Assembly (NCBI GenBank): GCA_034509735.1
Contig: JACGWO010000001.1
Span: forward strand, 11,548,854 to 11,612,853
From: Sesamum alatum
Taxonomy: Eukaryota; Streptophyta; Magnoliopsida; Lamiales; Pedaliaceae
Length of the DNA stretch: 64,000 bases
Direction: 5' to 3'
The notes under the pieces are model-generated. The model ran no database searches and was not told where the DNA came from. It saw only the letters and a list, made by a program, of their open reading frames with translations. The position numbers and the translations under genes are program-made. This document shows, piece after piece, positions 51,601 through 60,800 of this stretch (positions are counted from its first letter, which is position 1; every line of letters starts with the position of its first letter).

Positions 51601-54548
51601 AATTAAATGAACAAGAGAGATTTCGGGAATTTACATCTCGGTCCCTTGGCTAAATTCCTGCACCATCAGTAGCCCCCCCAACTCCGAAATATTTTAGGGG
51701 AATATTTAGGAGTTGAATCAAATGCATATGCTCCGTTAATTTGCAGGATTAACTCCTTTCCAATATTCATGTATACCCATGCAAAATTTGTACACAGTTT
51801 CAAATAAGTCGGTTTATTTTGATTCATTCCATGGTTAAGAAGACAACTATCTATTAGATTTTGTTAGTTTCTTTCTCCCATACTTGAGAATCTGTATATA
51901 ATAGGTCTTTCCATGGTAACTGAATTGGTATACTTCTTAAATATTTATAATAGTTGGACTCTTGGTCCTCAACACAAGCTCATGTTCAGATGATGGTTAA
52001 CTACTGACCTTAATAAATAATAAGTTGTCATAAACTAGACAATTTTCATTTTATGTGAATTTATTTTGTCCAAGTTTATGGACAGTCAAGTATAGAATAT
52101 CCCTTGCCCATTGCACCTTTGATCCTTGCACATTGTGCATGTATCTCTTTGAGTAACTCGTTTTTCTACTAATTTCTTTTCCACGCGAAGGGACCCCGGT
52201 CAATCCTCAAGAATTTTTGTAAGCAAATACATAGAAAAAATGTTCAATTTGATCGCATAGCTGAAAATAACAATGTCAAACAACTCAATGTTATGAGGAT
52301 CTAGTCAATGAAAAAGAATCCCCTTTATATTTTCGTTGTAAGCCTCAATTATTTTGTATGCCTCAAGGAAACCTTAGCTCCGGGGCTTTTCTCTAGTATG
52401 CCTCAAGGAAGATTTTTGCTTCGGGGCTTTTTGTGTGCCTCAAGGAAGCTTTTTGTTTCGGGTATTTTTTGTGTGCCTCAAGGGAGCTTTGATTTCGGGG
52501 GTCGTGAGGGGCCATCTCCCTCTTTTGTTAGATAAAGTATCAATGTGAGACGTCACACATTTAGCTCAAAAGAATATTTAATATAGATAAGATATAGTTA
52601 TTAAGCACTTATTGTTTAAGAATTTTACATATCCTTTATACTTAGAATTTAGGAAATATTTACTCTCTAAATATTTTAACCACAGGAAAATAGAGGAAGA
52701 AAGCCAAAACGGCGCACAGGAGGGGAAGAGCCGAGAAATTCTCGTACCATCTCCACCTTGAAACGAAAATAATTCTTTTATTATGTGCTTTTTCATCAGA
52801 TGGATGCTCCTATCCTGACGGATGTAATCTATACAAACATATGAGCCTTCCAACTCATACCACCATCCACCAACGTACATATATACATGCTAACAAATAT
52901 GCCAAAATATTTAAATAAAAACTACAACTAATTCCCCCTAAAAATATTTATTCATTCGGGATCCTGTATTCACCGGGAGCTTGACCGAATCTTCCGATAA
53001 CTCTTGCACTTTTTCACACGGTCAAATTCACTTCGGCCTTCATTGAGCGTGTAGGGGCCTCAAGGCATTCCTCGCATACAACGTAATTTGGTATTAGAAA
53101 AAATCGTATATTTATTCAATACGAAAAACATACACTCACTTTGCAAGTGTCAAGCTCCAAGATACAGAGTGCTGATTAATGTGTCCGTAATTAGGATTAA
53201 ACTACATCCCAGAACATATTGACACACATTCAGCCCATATAATTAGTAGCAGAGTATGGAACAACACACCGCCGTCCCCATCAATTAGTATAATGCCATG
53301 GATACAGAGCAGGAAACTAAGTGGACCTCCCCACACATATCTACTTACTAAAATTATAGGCATTCACGCACCAACAGATAACAAATATTCCTACTTCAAG
53401 AGACATATCATACCATTTGTCATAAAAATACATTACGTAAAGTACAATAAAGTGTAGCAAATAGATGGTCTGTCGAATAATTAACTCAATCATGGGTGGT
53501 CAAAACACAACAACACAACATAAACTGGAAAAGCAAGAATCGTGAGCCCTCGACTCATGAACTTTTGAAGCATAAAGCGCAGTAAGCAAAGCTTCGAAAG
53601 CTAATAATGACATTTTTGAGGCATTTAGCAATTGGCAAAAATGATCAAAGCATATGTATCAAAAACGTAGAAATCATTAGTCACTGTAAGATTATTATTC
53701 CCTTTATACATCCCTTGGCCTTGGTCAACTTGAAGACTATAGCATCATGAGAAAAGGGGTGAGAAATGGACAAAGATATAGAGCCTGAACCATCTGAAGT
53801 TGCAAGCTCATTCATTGAAAAAAATCAGGGTGAAGTTCCTGATGCTTTTAATCAAGTATAGCCACCTTTTTCTCTCCTTAAATTTTGCCAACACCTAAGG
53901 TTGTCTTCCCATCTACAACCTTCCAAAAGATGAAAGAAAACCACAAATAGGGATTCCACCTTTTAAATTTGAGGTCAAATTTGTTTACATCATATAAAAA
54001 TATTTTTGTTCTACTGCTACTAGGAACAGTTTCATCATTCATGTAATTCCATCCATATTAATACAACTTATTAGCATTTATGAAGAAGGATGCATTTGCG
54101 TTCGGCACATTTTTTACCTTTCGCAACAAGCAGAGCACCATATGGAACTATATACCCATGCTTCTGTATTATAATATGAGATACATATAGCCTCTAGCAA
54201 CAAAAATTGTTCTGTTACTCCTACCCTGCAGTTCAATGTGAACTGATAGGGACTCACCAAATATAAATCTGCAGACTCTTTCTTGGTTTTTAAGATTTAA
54301 TTCAATCAGGATCAAACAAATGTGGTCCAAACCATCCATTAACAGTTCATATGTGATATTTTCAAGTTAGCAAAACAATCAGTTGATAAAACATCAAAAT
54401 CCCCTTAAGGAGGTCATATAAATTCTCGAGTGAACTTTAAGAACATTGAAAATTATGACATACCAGGATCATAAAAAAAACAACCAATTCCAGTAGCAGA
54501 AGCGCCAACCGCATGGGCTTCAAGATACAAGACTTGGCCAAACACTTC
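51601..54548. other. Intergenic, mostly unassigned
   Basis: No gene is supported. It contains the 37-39 bp minisatellite at 52358-52505, a block at 51622-51672 shared with 55961-56008, and AT-rich sequence. Nothing else was recognised from about 52560 to 54548. Confidence 0.45.
52358..52505. repeat. Minisatellite, four units of about 37-39 bp
   Basis: Units start at about 52358, 52397, 52434 and 52472. Each begins TATGCCTCAAGGAA or TGTGCCTCAAGGAA and continues with a TTTTTGCTTCGGGGCTTTT-like part. Copies differ by a few bases, so the array is not brand new. GCCTCAAGG also appears singly at about 53058. Confidence 0.8.
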
Positions 54549-55042
54549 CCCCATGTTTGGTTTCATTTTTAACATGTTTTGTTTTGTTTTGTTTTGTGGA
54601 GATAAAGAGAGAGAATGAAGATAAATAAGTGTGTGTTAAAAATAGGGTGTATGTTTGAGTTTGTTTTTGGAGTTAATTTTAAATAGTGTAAAAAATATAT
54701 TGTATGTATTGTGTTGTATATTGGGAGACAAAAAATACTGTTTATTGTCAAATCATGTCTCTTTTATATATTTTTATATATGTATATAGTAATATTTTTT
54801 TTGTATGTATGTGTTGTATATTGGAAGACAAAAAATATTGTTCATTGTCAAATCATATCTATTTTATATATTTTTATAAATGTATATATGTATATAGTAA
54901 TATTTGTTTATTTATAAGTGGATGTATGTATATATGGGAGAATGTGTAAAACACCCAGTAAAGGTATTTTAAGTAATGTTATGTTTGGTTTTATTTTCTA
55001 ATCATCTCGGAGATGAAATGAAAATGAAACCAAACATAGGGT
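54549..55042. mobile_element. TIR element with an internal 105-bp tandem duplication
   Basis: Left end CCATGTTTGGTTTCATTTTT is mirrored by the right end AAAATGAAACCAAACATAGG. There is no transposase frame. Inside, 54697-54800 and 54803-54905 are direct repeats sharing TGTTGTATATTGGRAGACAA and a GTCAAATCATRTCT stretch. The target duplication was not resolved. Confidence 0.55.
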
Positions 55043-56132
55043 CCAGTTTCCCAGAATAGCCGTGGATACATCCAAGCCCTTTTTTCATCCAAATCCGAAA
55101 TTTTTGAAGAGCTACTCAACAATTCTGTGTCAGTAGGAAAAAAGGGAAGGTTTGGGTGCTGGCTGAGTCGACTCGGTAGGTGAGTTGGCTGAGACCTGAG
55201 TGCAGAACAGGGGGAACTCGGCTCAGTTGCGGGTCGAAGTAGCCATTTTCATCGAAGCACCGATGACGGAAACCAATCGGTGGGGGAGGTTCGCCTAGAG
55301 GAGGCGAGTGTAACAGTGTGCTTCACGACCGAAATACATTCCGGCAACGGCGAATCGACGGAGGGAAAGTACCACTAGGTGATTTAGAGTCAAAACAAGG
55401 GAGTTGACACAAACTGAAATTGATCGGACAGAATTGTTCGGCTTGCGGTGAGGAGTCTAATGGTATGCGCGCCGATCGGTAACTCGTCGACATGGTGCCA
55501 GAATCTTCGAGAGAAGAGCCAGTGAAAACTGGCGGTTTTTGAGCGAGAACTGGGCGATTTTTGGGCGGTGTCCCAGCGGTTGCTCGAAGGTGGTGCACGT
55601 GGCCGGTAACGTGCCGAAAAATTCTACCGGCAACCGAACGATGGCCGCGTTACGGCTGAGCCAATAGGCTTCTCCATTTGGGTTTTCAGAAATCTCTCGT
55701 ACTCAAAAAGACATCTCCGAATTTTCCTACAGACGGCGCCAATTTGATGGTACCAAAATTAGTCTTCCATCAATATAATACAAGTAATTCTCTAGCAAAT
55801 CCATCTCCTATTCAAAATTCCTCCTCCTTACAATTCATCTAAAGCTGTATATATACTAGAAAGTGTAAATACCATATTGCCCCTAACCGCCCACTAACTC
55901 AACTATCCTAGTGGACATAACCGACGCCAGGGGTGACTCAGTAATTTCGTATTACTATTCCGGGAATTTACATCTTGGTTCCTTGACTAAATTCCTACAC
56001 CATCACCTAGAATATTTAAATACATTTAGCAAAATACATCTGATAAGTGCCAAACGAGGAAAGAGTACTTTTTTCACAAATAAAAAAGGAAAAAGAGCAA
56101 CCGTATTCATGTCATTTTAATATTTAAATATG
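55043..56132. other. GC-richer, probably TE-derived spacer
   Basis: From about 55140 to 55740 base composition shifts to GC-rich relative to its surroundings, with no convincing frame; the 91-codon minus frame at 55323-55598 has no family character. The GACGGCGCCAATTTGATGG junction near 55732 resembles edges of plant retroelement-derived repeats. The 55961-56008 block is shared with 51622-51672. Confidence 0.35.
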
Positions 56133-56134
56133 GG

Positions 56135-57117
56135 TATATGCAAAATTTCATTTTCGTCCTATAAGTATGTGTATGTTGCACTTTTAGTCCTTTATTTTAA
56201 AAAAAACATTTAATCCTATAAAATTTACATGTTAACATATTTAGTCCTCTATTGTTGACTGGTCAATTTTAATCGTGTATATGTCTTAATAAAATACATC
56301 TAGTCCCGTAATTCATAAAATGTGACACTTTTAATCTTATTTTGTTTTCATGTGCTTTTTTAAAACGTAATTTGAAAAAGTTAAAAATAGAAAAAGACCG
56401 CGTCTTCAACTCTAATTCCCAAAATGAACACGCAACCCTAACCCCCCAAAAATCTTCAATCCTACCTAGAAGCTCATATAATCTCTTCGCATGAAAGTCA
56501 AATCTCGTCAAATAAACACACATGCCTAAATTATCATTTATCCAAGATGTCCTCAATCAAACAGGTCTACCGCAGTTGTAATTGAATATAGGATTTGAAC
56601 AATTCTCAAACATATTGGAAAGCTTACAAATTACTCACATAGCCTCTTTAGCACAAACAATACCTTCAGGCGGATTAACAGTCGGGGAGAAATGAGTCAA
56701 ACAATTTTTGTCTCAATTCAGGAATAGGACGAGAATTAGGTAAATTTGAGTAAAAAATTAGGATTTGAGAGTGGAATGGGAAGTTGAATTTTTGGTTTGC
56801 AAATGTGTGGGGTTCTTGTGAAAAATTGCTTTTTTGTTCTATTACCATCAGACCAACATCTTTCCCAATAGAGCATCACATAATTTTTTTCGGCCAGCAA
56901 GACTATTGGTGCCATATTTTTTTAAATTATAGGACTATATGTATTTCAATAAGATACATACATAACTAAAATTGATCAATCAATAATTACAGAATTAAAT
57001 GTGTCATACGTATAAAATTTACAGAATAAAAAATATATATTTTTTTTATAAAATATAAAGGATCAAAAGTGCAATATATTTATATTTATGGGACGAAAAA
57101 GTAAAATTTTGTCTAAA
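56135..57117. mobile_element. Large foldback element upstream of DYW2, about 980 bp
   Basis: Left arm CAAAATTTCATTTTCGTCCT...TTGCACTTTTAGTCC mirrors the right arm GGATCAAAAGTGCAATA...GGGACGAAAAAGTAAAATTTTG. Inner segments (TTTAGTCCTCTATTG, AAAATACATCTAGTCC and mirrored ACATACATAACT) also pair. No transposase frame is visible. The right end is only about 190 bp before the DYW2 start codon, so it borders that promoter. Confidence 0.6.
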
Positions 57118-57308
57118 CTTTTTACCCGGAGACCGGAGTGTGTTAACCCGAATCAGAAGTCCGGAGTCGGGATATAAGTAAACAGCACCCACAAGGCCAC
57201 AACCCACATTCAACTCAGTCCTTCATCGATGAGCACACGTCCTTCTATGCAGTAGGGTTTATCACTCACCTGACTGGGGTTTAACCATTCTTTTCCACAG
57301 CTACAAAA

Positions 57309-59204
57309 ATGGCGTCTCCTCTATCGTCAATTCTCAGAGCTCGATTCTCCTACCCCATGGCCATTTCTCTTGGCAAGGTACGCCCTTCTCTCGCCTTCAT
57401 TTCAGTTCCCAAAACCCTAACCCGAAACCCTTCTCTCCCCGCTATCAGAACCCTCTCAACCTCCGCGATACCCGAAGACTTCCAGAGGTCGAATCCTCAG
57501 CCATCGGCTCCTTCATTCGATTTCAATCAGAACCCAGAGAATCAGTGGGCCCCACGGAACAATGGTTTCGGAAACCCTGTAAATCACAGGAACGGTAATT
57601 TCCAGAACCAGGGTTATAATAATAGTGGTTATAGTAGTAGTGGGGTGAATCAGGGTTTCCCGAATCAAGGAGGTTTGAGCTCGGGTCAAGGGTATCCCGT
57701 ACAAGGAGGAACAACCCCTAGCAGCAATTTCCCAAATCAGGGCTTTCGGCAGAACCAGAATTATGCTCCTCCCCCTGGAAATGTTAATCAGTGGAGTAAC
57801 AACCGAAATCAAGGCTACGGGCAAAACCCAAATCTGGATAGGAATTATCCTCCGCCGGGAGCCTTCCAAAATCAGGGTTATCAGCAGAACCCTAATCAGA
57901 GCCAGAATTATCCACAGGGAGGTGCGAATCAATGGAAGAATGATTATAATCAGAATATGAATCCGAAACACCCACAACTAAACCAGAATCAGAGGGCTTC
58001 ATATGGGCAGGCTGCTGTAAACAATCAGGTTCAGAACGGAAGTCCGGCCATGAACAATCAGGCGTTAAACGCAAGTGGGCCGCCTGATAGTGTTGACTTA
58101 CTGAGCTTGTGCAGAGCGGGTAAGATTAAGGAAGTGATCGAACACATGGATCAGGGGGTTCGTGCAAATGCTGAATGTTTTAGCTTTCTTTTTGAGTTCT
58201 GTGGGAATTCAAAGAAATTTGAGGACGCAAAGAAAGTGCACGACTACTTCTTGAGGTCGACTTTTAGGAGTGACCTACAATTGAATAATAGGGTACTTGA
58301 CATGTACTCAAAGTGTGGAAGTATGACTGATGCAAGGAGAGTTTTTGATCACATGCCTGATAGAAATATGGATTCTTGGCACTTGATGATCAATGGGTAT
58401 GCGGCCAATGGGCTAGGAGATGATGGTTTGGCATTATTTGAGCAGATGAGGAAGTTGGGCTTACCACCAAATGGAGAAACTTTTCTTGCTGTTTTAGAAG
58501 CTTGTGCCAGTGCCGAGGCAATTGAAGAGGGATTTTTACATTTTGAGTCTATGAAGACTGATTATGGGATTTCTCCAGGTATTGAACATTATTTGGGCCT
58601 TCTAGGTGTCCTTGGGAAGTCTGGACATCTTGCTGAGGCCGAGGCGTACATCGAAACCCTTCCATTTGAACCCTCAGCTGTTATTTGGGAGGCATTGATG
58701 AACTATGCACGTATACATGGAGATATTGATCTTGAAGATCGTGCAGAGGAATTGATGGTCAGTCTTGACCCTTCAAAGGCCGTTACCAACAAGATCCCCA
58801 CTCCTCCGCCTAAGAAGCAATCTGGGATTAACATGCTTGCCGGGAGGAACAGGATACCAGAGTTCCGTAACCCTACCCTCTACAAGGACGATGAGAAGTT
58901 GAGGGCTGCAAAGAAAGAGCAAGTTTATGTGCCCGACACTAGATATGTTCTTCATGACATTGATCAGGAGGCAAAGGAACAAGCACTTCTTTACCACAGT
59001 GAGCGTCTTGCTATTGCTTATGGTCTAATTAGTACTCCTGCAAGGACACCTCTGCGGATCATTAAGAACCTACGTGTCTGCGGCGATTGTCACAATGCTA
59101 TCAAGATCATGTCCAGAATTGTTGGGAGGGAGTTAATTGTCAGAGACAACAAGCGGTTTCATCATTTCAAGGATGGTAAATGCTCTTGTAACGACTACTG
59201 GTAA
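57309..59204 (+). CDS. DYW2: DYW2-like PPR/DYW-domain RNA editing factor, 631 aa
   Basis: A single uninterrupted exon. Residues 1-50 are rich in R, S and hydrophobics without acid, as in organelle-targeting peptides. Residues 65-255 form a long N/Q/G/P-rich low-complexity stretch (NQGY, QNPN repeats). A short run of PPR-like units covers about 270-480 (NNRVLDMYSKCGSMTDARRV, DSWHLMINGYAANGL), followed by an E/E+-like segment. A complete DYW deaminase-like domain ends the protein: HSE at 563-565, CGDC at 591-594, CSC at 625-627 and terminal DYW. In Arabidopsis DYW2 supplies the DYW domain in trans, with NUWA, to E+-type PPR proteins for C-to-U editing in plastids and mitochondria. The length, Q/N-rich N-terminus and few PPRs match DYW2/MEF8-type proteins. 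It is tail-to-tail with a calmodulin-like gene. Confidence 0.88.
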   Translation: MASPLSSILRARFSYPMAISLGKVRPSLAFISVPKTLTRNPSLPAIRTLSTSAIPEDFQRSNPQPSAPSFDFNQNPENQWAPRNNGFGNPVNHRNGNFQNQGYNNSGYSSSGVNQGFPNQGGLSSGQGYPVQGGTTPSSNFPNQGFRQNQNYAPPPGNVNQWSNNRNQGYGQNPNLDRNYPPPGAFQNQGYQQNPNQSQNYPQGGANQWKNDYNQNMNPKHPQLNQNQRASYGQAAVNNQVQNGSPAMNNQALNASGPPDSVDLLSLCRAGKIKEVIEHMDQGVRANAECFSFLFEFCGNSKKFEDAKKVHDYFLRSTFRSDLQLNNRVLDMYSKCGSMTDARRVFDHMPDRNMDSWHLMINGYAANGLGDDGLALFEQMRKLGLPPNGETFLAVLEACASAEAIEEGFLHFESMKTDYGISPGIEHYLGLLGVLGKSGHLAEAEAYIETLPFEPSAVIWEALMNYARIHGDIDLEDRAEELMVSLDPSKAVTNKIPTPPPKKQSGINMLAGRNRIPEFRNPTLYKDDEKLRAAKKEQVYVPDTRYVLHDIDQEAKEQALLYHSERLAIAYGLISTPARTPLRIIKNLRVCGDCHNAIKIMSRIVGRELIVRDNKRFHHFKDGKCSCNDYW

Positions 59205-59269
59205 ATTCTCAATGGTTGATTCTGGTGATTTATGGTTGGTTATAATGTCTCCAACATGACAAGGGACCT

Positions 59270-59405
59270 GTTCTTCTGTGGTGACTGGCATGTACGCCAT
59301 CTAGATTGTCATGATTACTGGGAAGAATTTGCACGCTGATTGTAGAGATGACAAATTATTCCATCATCATGGAGATTGTAACTTCCATTTGTGGAGCTTG
59401 TTGGC
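59270..59405 (+). other. DYW2 3' flank with a possible decayed copy of the DYW tail
   Basis: About 90-190 bases past the stop, GATTGTCATGATTAC and then GATTGTAGAGATGACAAAT followed by TATTCCATCATCAT echo the coding segments GATTGTCACAATGCT and AATTGTCAGAGACAACAAG followed by CGGTTTCATCATTT, in the same order, with about 16 nt missing between them. One frame reads RDDKLFHHHGDC, like RDNKRFHHFKDGKC. The similarity was seen by eye only. Confidence 0.35.
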
Positions 59406-59720
59406 AAATTATCGTAGTTCTTATTATGTCTTGCTCTTTAGCAATGAAATTTTCTCTCATTTGCAGTTTAGTTCATAATATACATCAGTTGTGACATTGA
59501 TACAGAAGGATTATCCACTGCAGTTAAAGAGTGATTTCCAAGTCCCTCTATTCTGAACGTGCTCGTCATTTGTTATCCATTTAAACACATTCATAATACT
59601 GACTAAGATTACATTTTATGGATCATTGCTCATTTTAAGTACAAATACAAGTACTCATAGACAGTATTTCTGAATTGTTTAGTGGGCTAGACTCACTTGC
59701 ATTCCTCAAGAGTTATTCAG

Positions 59721-60344
59721 CTAACATATGATCATGGTTTTAGTCATCATAGCAATAAATTCATCGGAGTCAATCACACCATCCCCATTGGTATCAACAG
59801 CTTGTACCATCTTCCGGCAATCTTGAATGCTGCACCGTTCGCCAAGCCGCCTCAGCAATTCATACACTTCTTCCACTGAAATTTTCCCATCATTATCTTT
59901 GTCGAAGGCCTGGAAAGCTCGTTGAAGATCAACTGTCTTCACCCCACCTCCCTTCTTCTGTGCTTCCACAAACTCATTGAAATCGATGAATCCATCTCCG
60001 TCCAAATCTGCAACCTCAAATATCTTCCACACTTCTTTTGTAAGAAGGGTTCCTTTACCTAGGGCCTTCAGTATAGCCTTGTACTCCTCTGGGGATATTT
60101 TGCCATCTTTATTGGCATCAAATTTGTTGAATACTTGCTTCAGCTCTTCCATATTTGGCAAGTAGATTGGGAATACCCCAGAGTTTTGTTTGTCTCTTGA
60201 AAACATCCTTGAAGGTTTCCTCAAGAATTTTCTCTTGGAAAGGTTGTACTGGATATCAAGAAAGCTAGAACTCGACATCATCTTCTGCTTGGTCTTTGGA
60301 TGAAGAAAGTCCAAGAAGATGTTTGAGGTTTGAGATAACTCCAA
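59721..60344 (-). CDS. Calmodulin-like protein with four EF-hands (CML)
   Basis: The frame of 207 codons has four canonical 12-residue calcium loops: DANKDGKISPEE (76-87), DLDGDGFIDFNE (113-124), DKDNDGKISVEE (148-159) and DTNGDGVIDSDE (184-195), each with D at position 1 and E at position 12. It should bind calcium and act as a sensor relaying to target proteins. A basic region of about 60 residues (KRKFLRKPSRMFSR) precedes the hands, as in the plant CML30 group. A TATA element lies only 6-12 bp upstream of the first ATG, so translation more likely begins at the second Met pair (MMSSSSF, 60281), giving 186 residues. It is tail-to-tail with DYW2, as CML30 is with DYW2 in Arabidopsis by my recollection. 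Confidence 0.9.
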   Translation of the reverse strand: MELSQTSNIFLDFLHPKTKQKMMSSSSFLDIQYNLSKRKFLRKPSRMFSRDKQNSGVFPIYLPNMEELKQVFNKFDANKDGKISPEEYKAILKALGKGTLLTKEVWKIFEVADLDGDGFIDFNEFVEAQKKGGGVKTVDLQRAFQAFDKDNDGKISVEEVYELLRRLGERCSIQDCRKMVQAVDTNGDGVIDSDEFIAMMTKTMIIC

Positions 60345-60346
60345 AG

Positions 60347-60357
60347 ACTATATATAA
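60347..60357 (-). promoter_or_regulatory. TATA box of the calmodulin-like gene
   Basis: On the minus strand the sequence is GATGCCTTTATATATAGTC. With the usual 25-35 bp spacing, transcription would start near 60315-60330. That is downstream of the ATG at 60344 and upstream of the ATG at 60281, which decides the start codon choice. Confidence 0.6.
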
Positions 60358-60800
60358 AGGCATCACGCCAGCACCCCCAGGTTCTGTATAATAAAAGGTT
60401 TGAAGATATTCTGATGCTTAAATGATAATACAGAATAACTTAACTCGTGGATGAATTGCAAAGCACACAAGCTAGATTCTCATTAATAGATATGAGGAAT
60501 AAAGTGCAAAGGGTGATTTCAGAAAGTGGAAAACAGTAGCAAGAGAAGAATACATTCTTATCCTCGGCTATATGAGCAAGTTAAGATGTGTTTACTTGAT
60601 GCTGTTTCTTAGATTCCCTGGTACAAGGCCATCCTTCTTATTAACAGGTATAATAGAATTTTCTACAAGTTGTAATCATGAGCTACAATGACTAAGAGTA
60701 CGATAAATGACTAATCTTTATGAATGTTTCCTCGGAAGAAAATCCTGGGGTTAGAAAAAGAGTAAAGGAAATCCTGGATAAGAACGTATTTGAATACAGA

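Noticed and set aside
55323..55598. 91-codon minus frame in the GC-rich spacer
   Set aside because: No recognisable motif. It has Pro/Arg-rich chance composition and is likely part of a decayed repeat.
57513..57977. 154-codon minus-strand frame opposite DYW2
   Set aside because: It is the antisense shadow of the N/Q-rich repeats, and its I/L-rich content is what AAT/CAG-type codons give in reverse.
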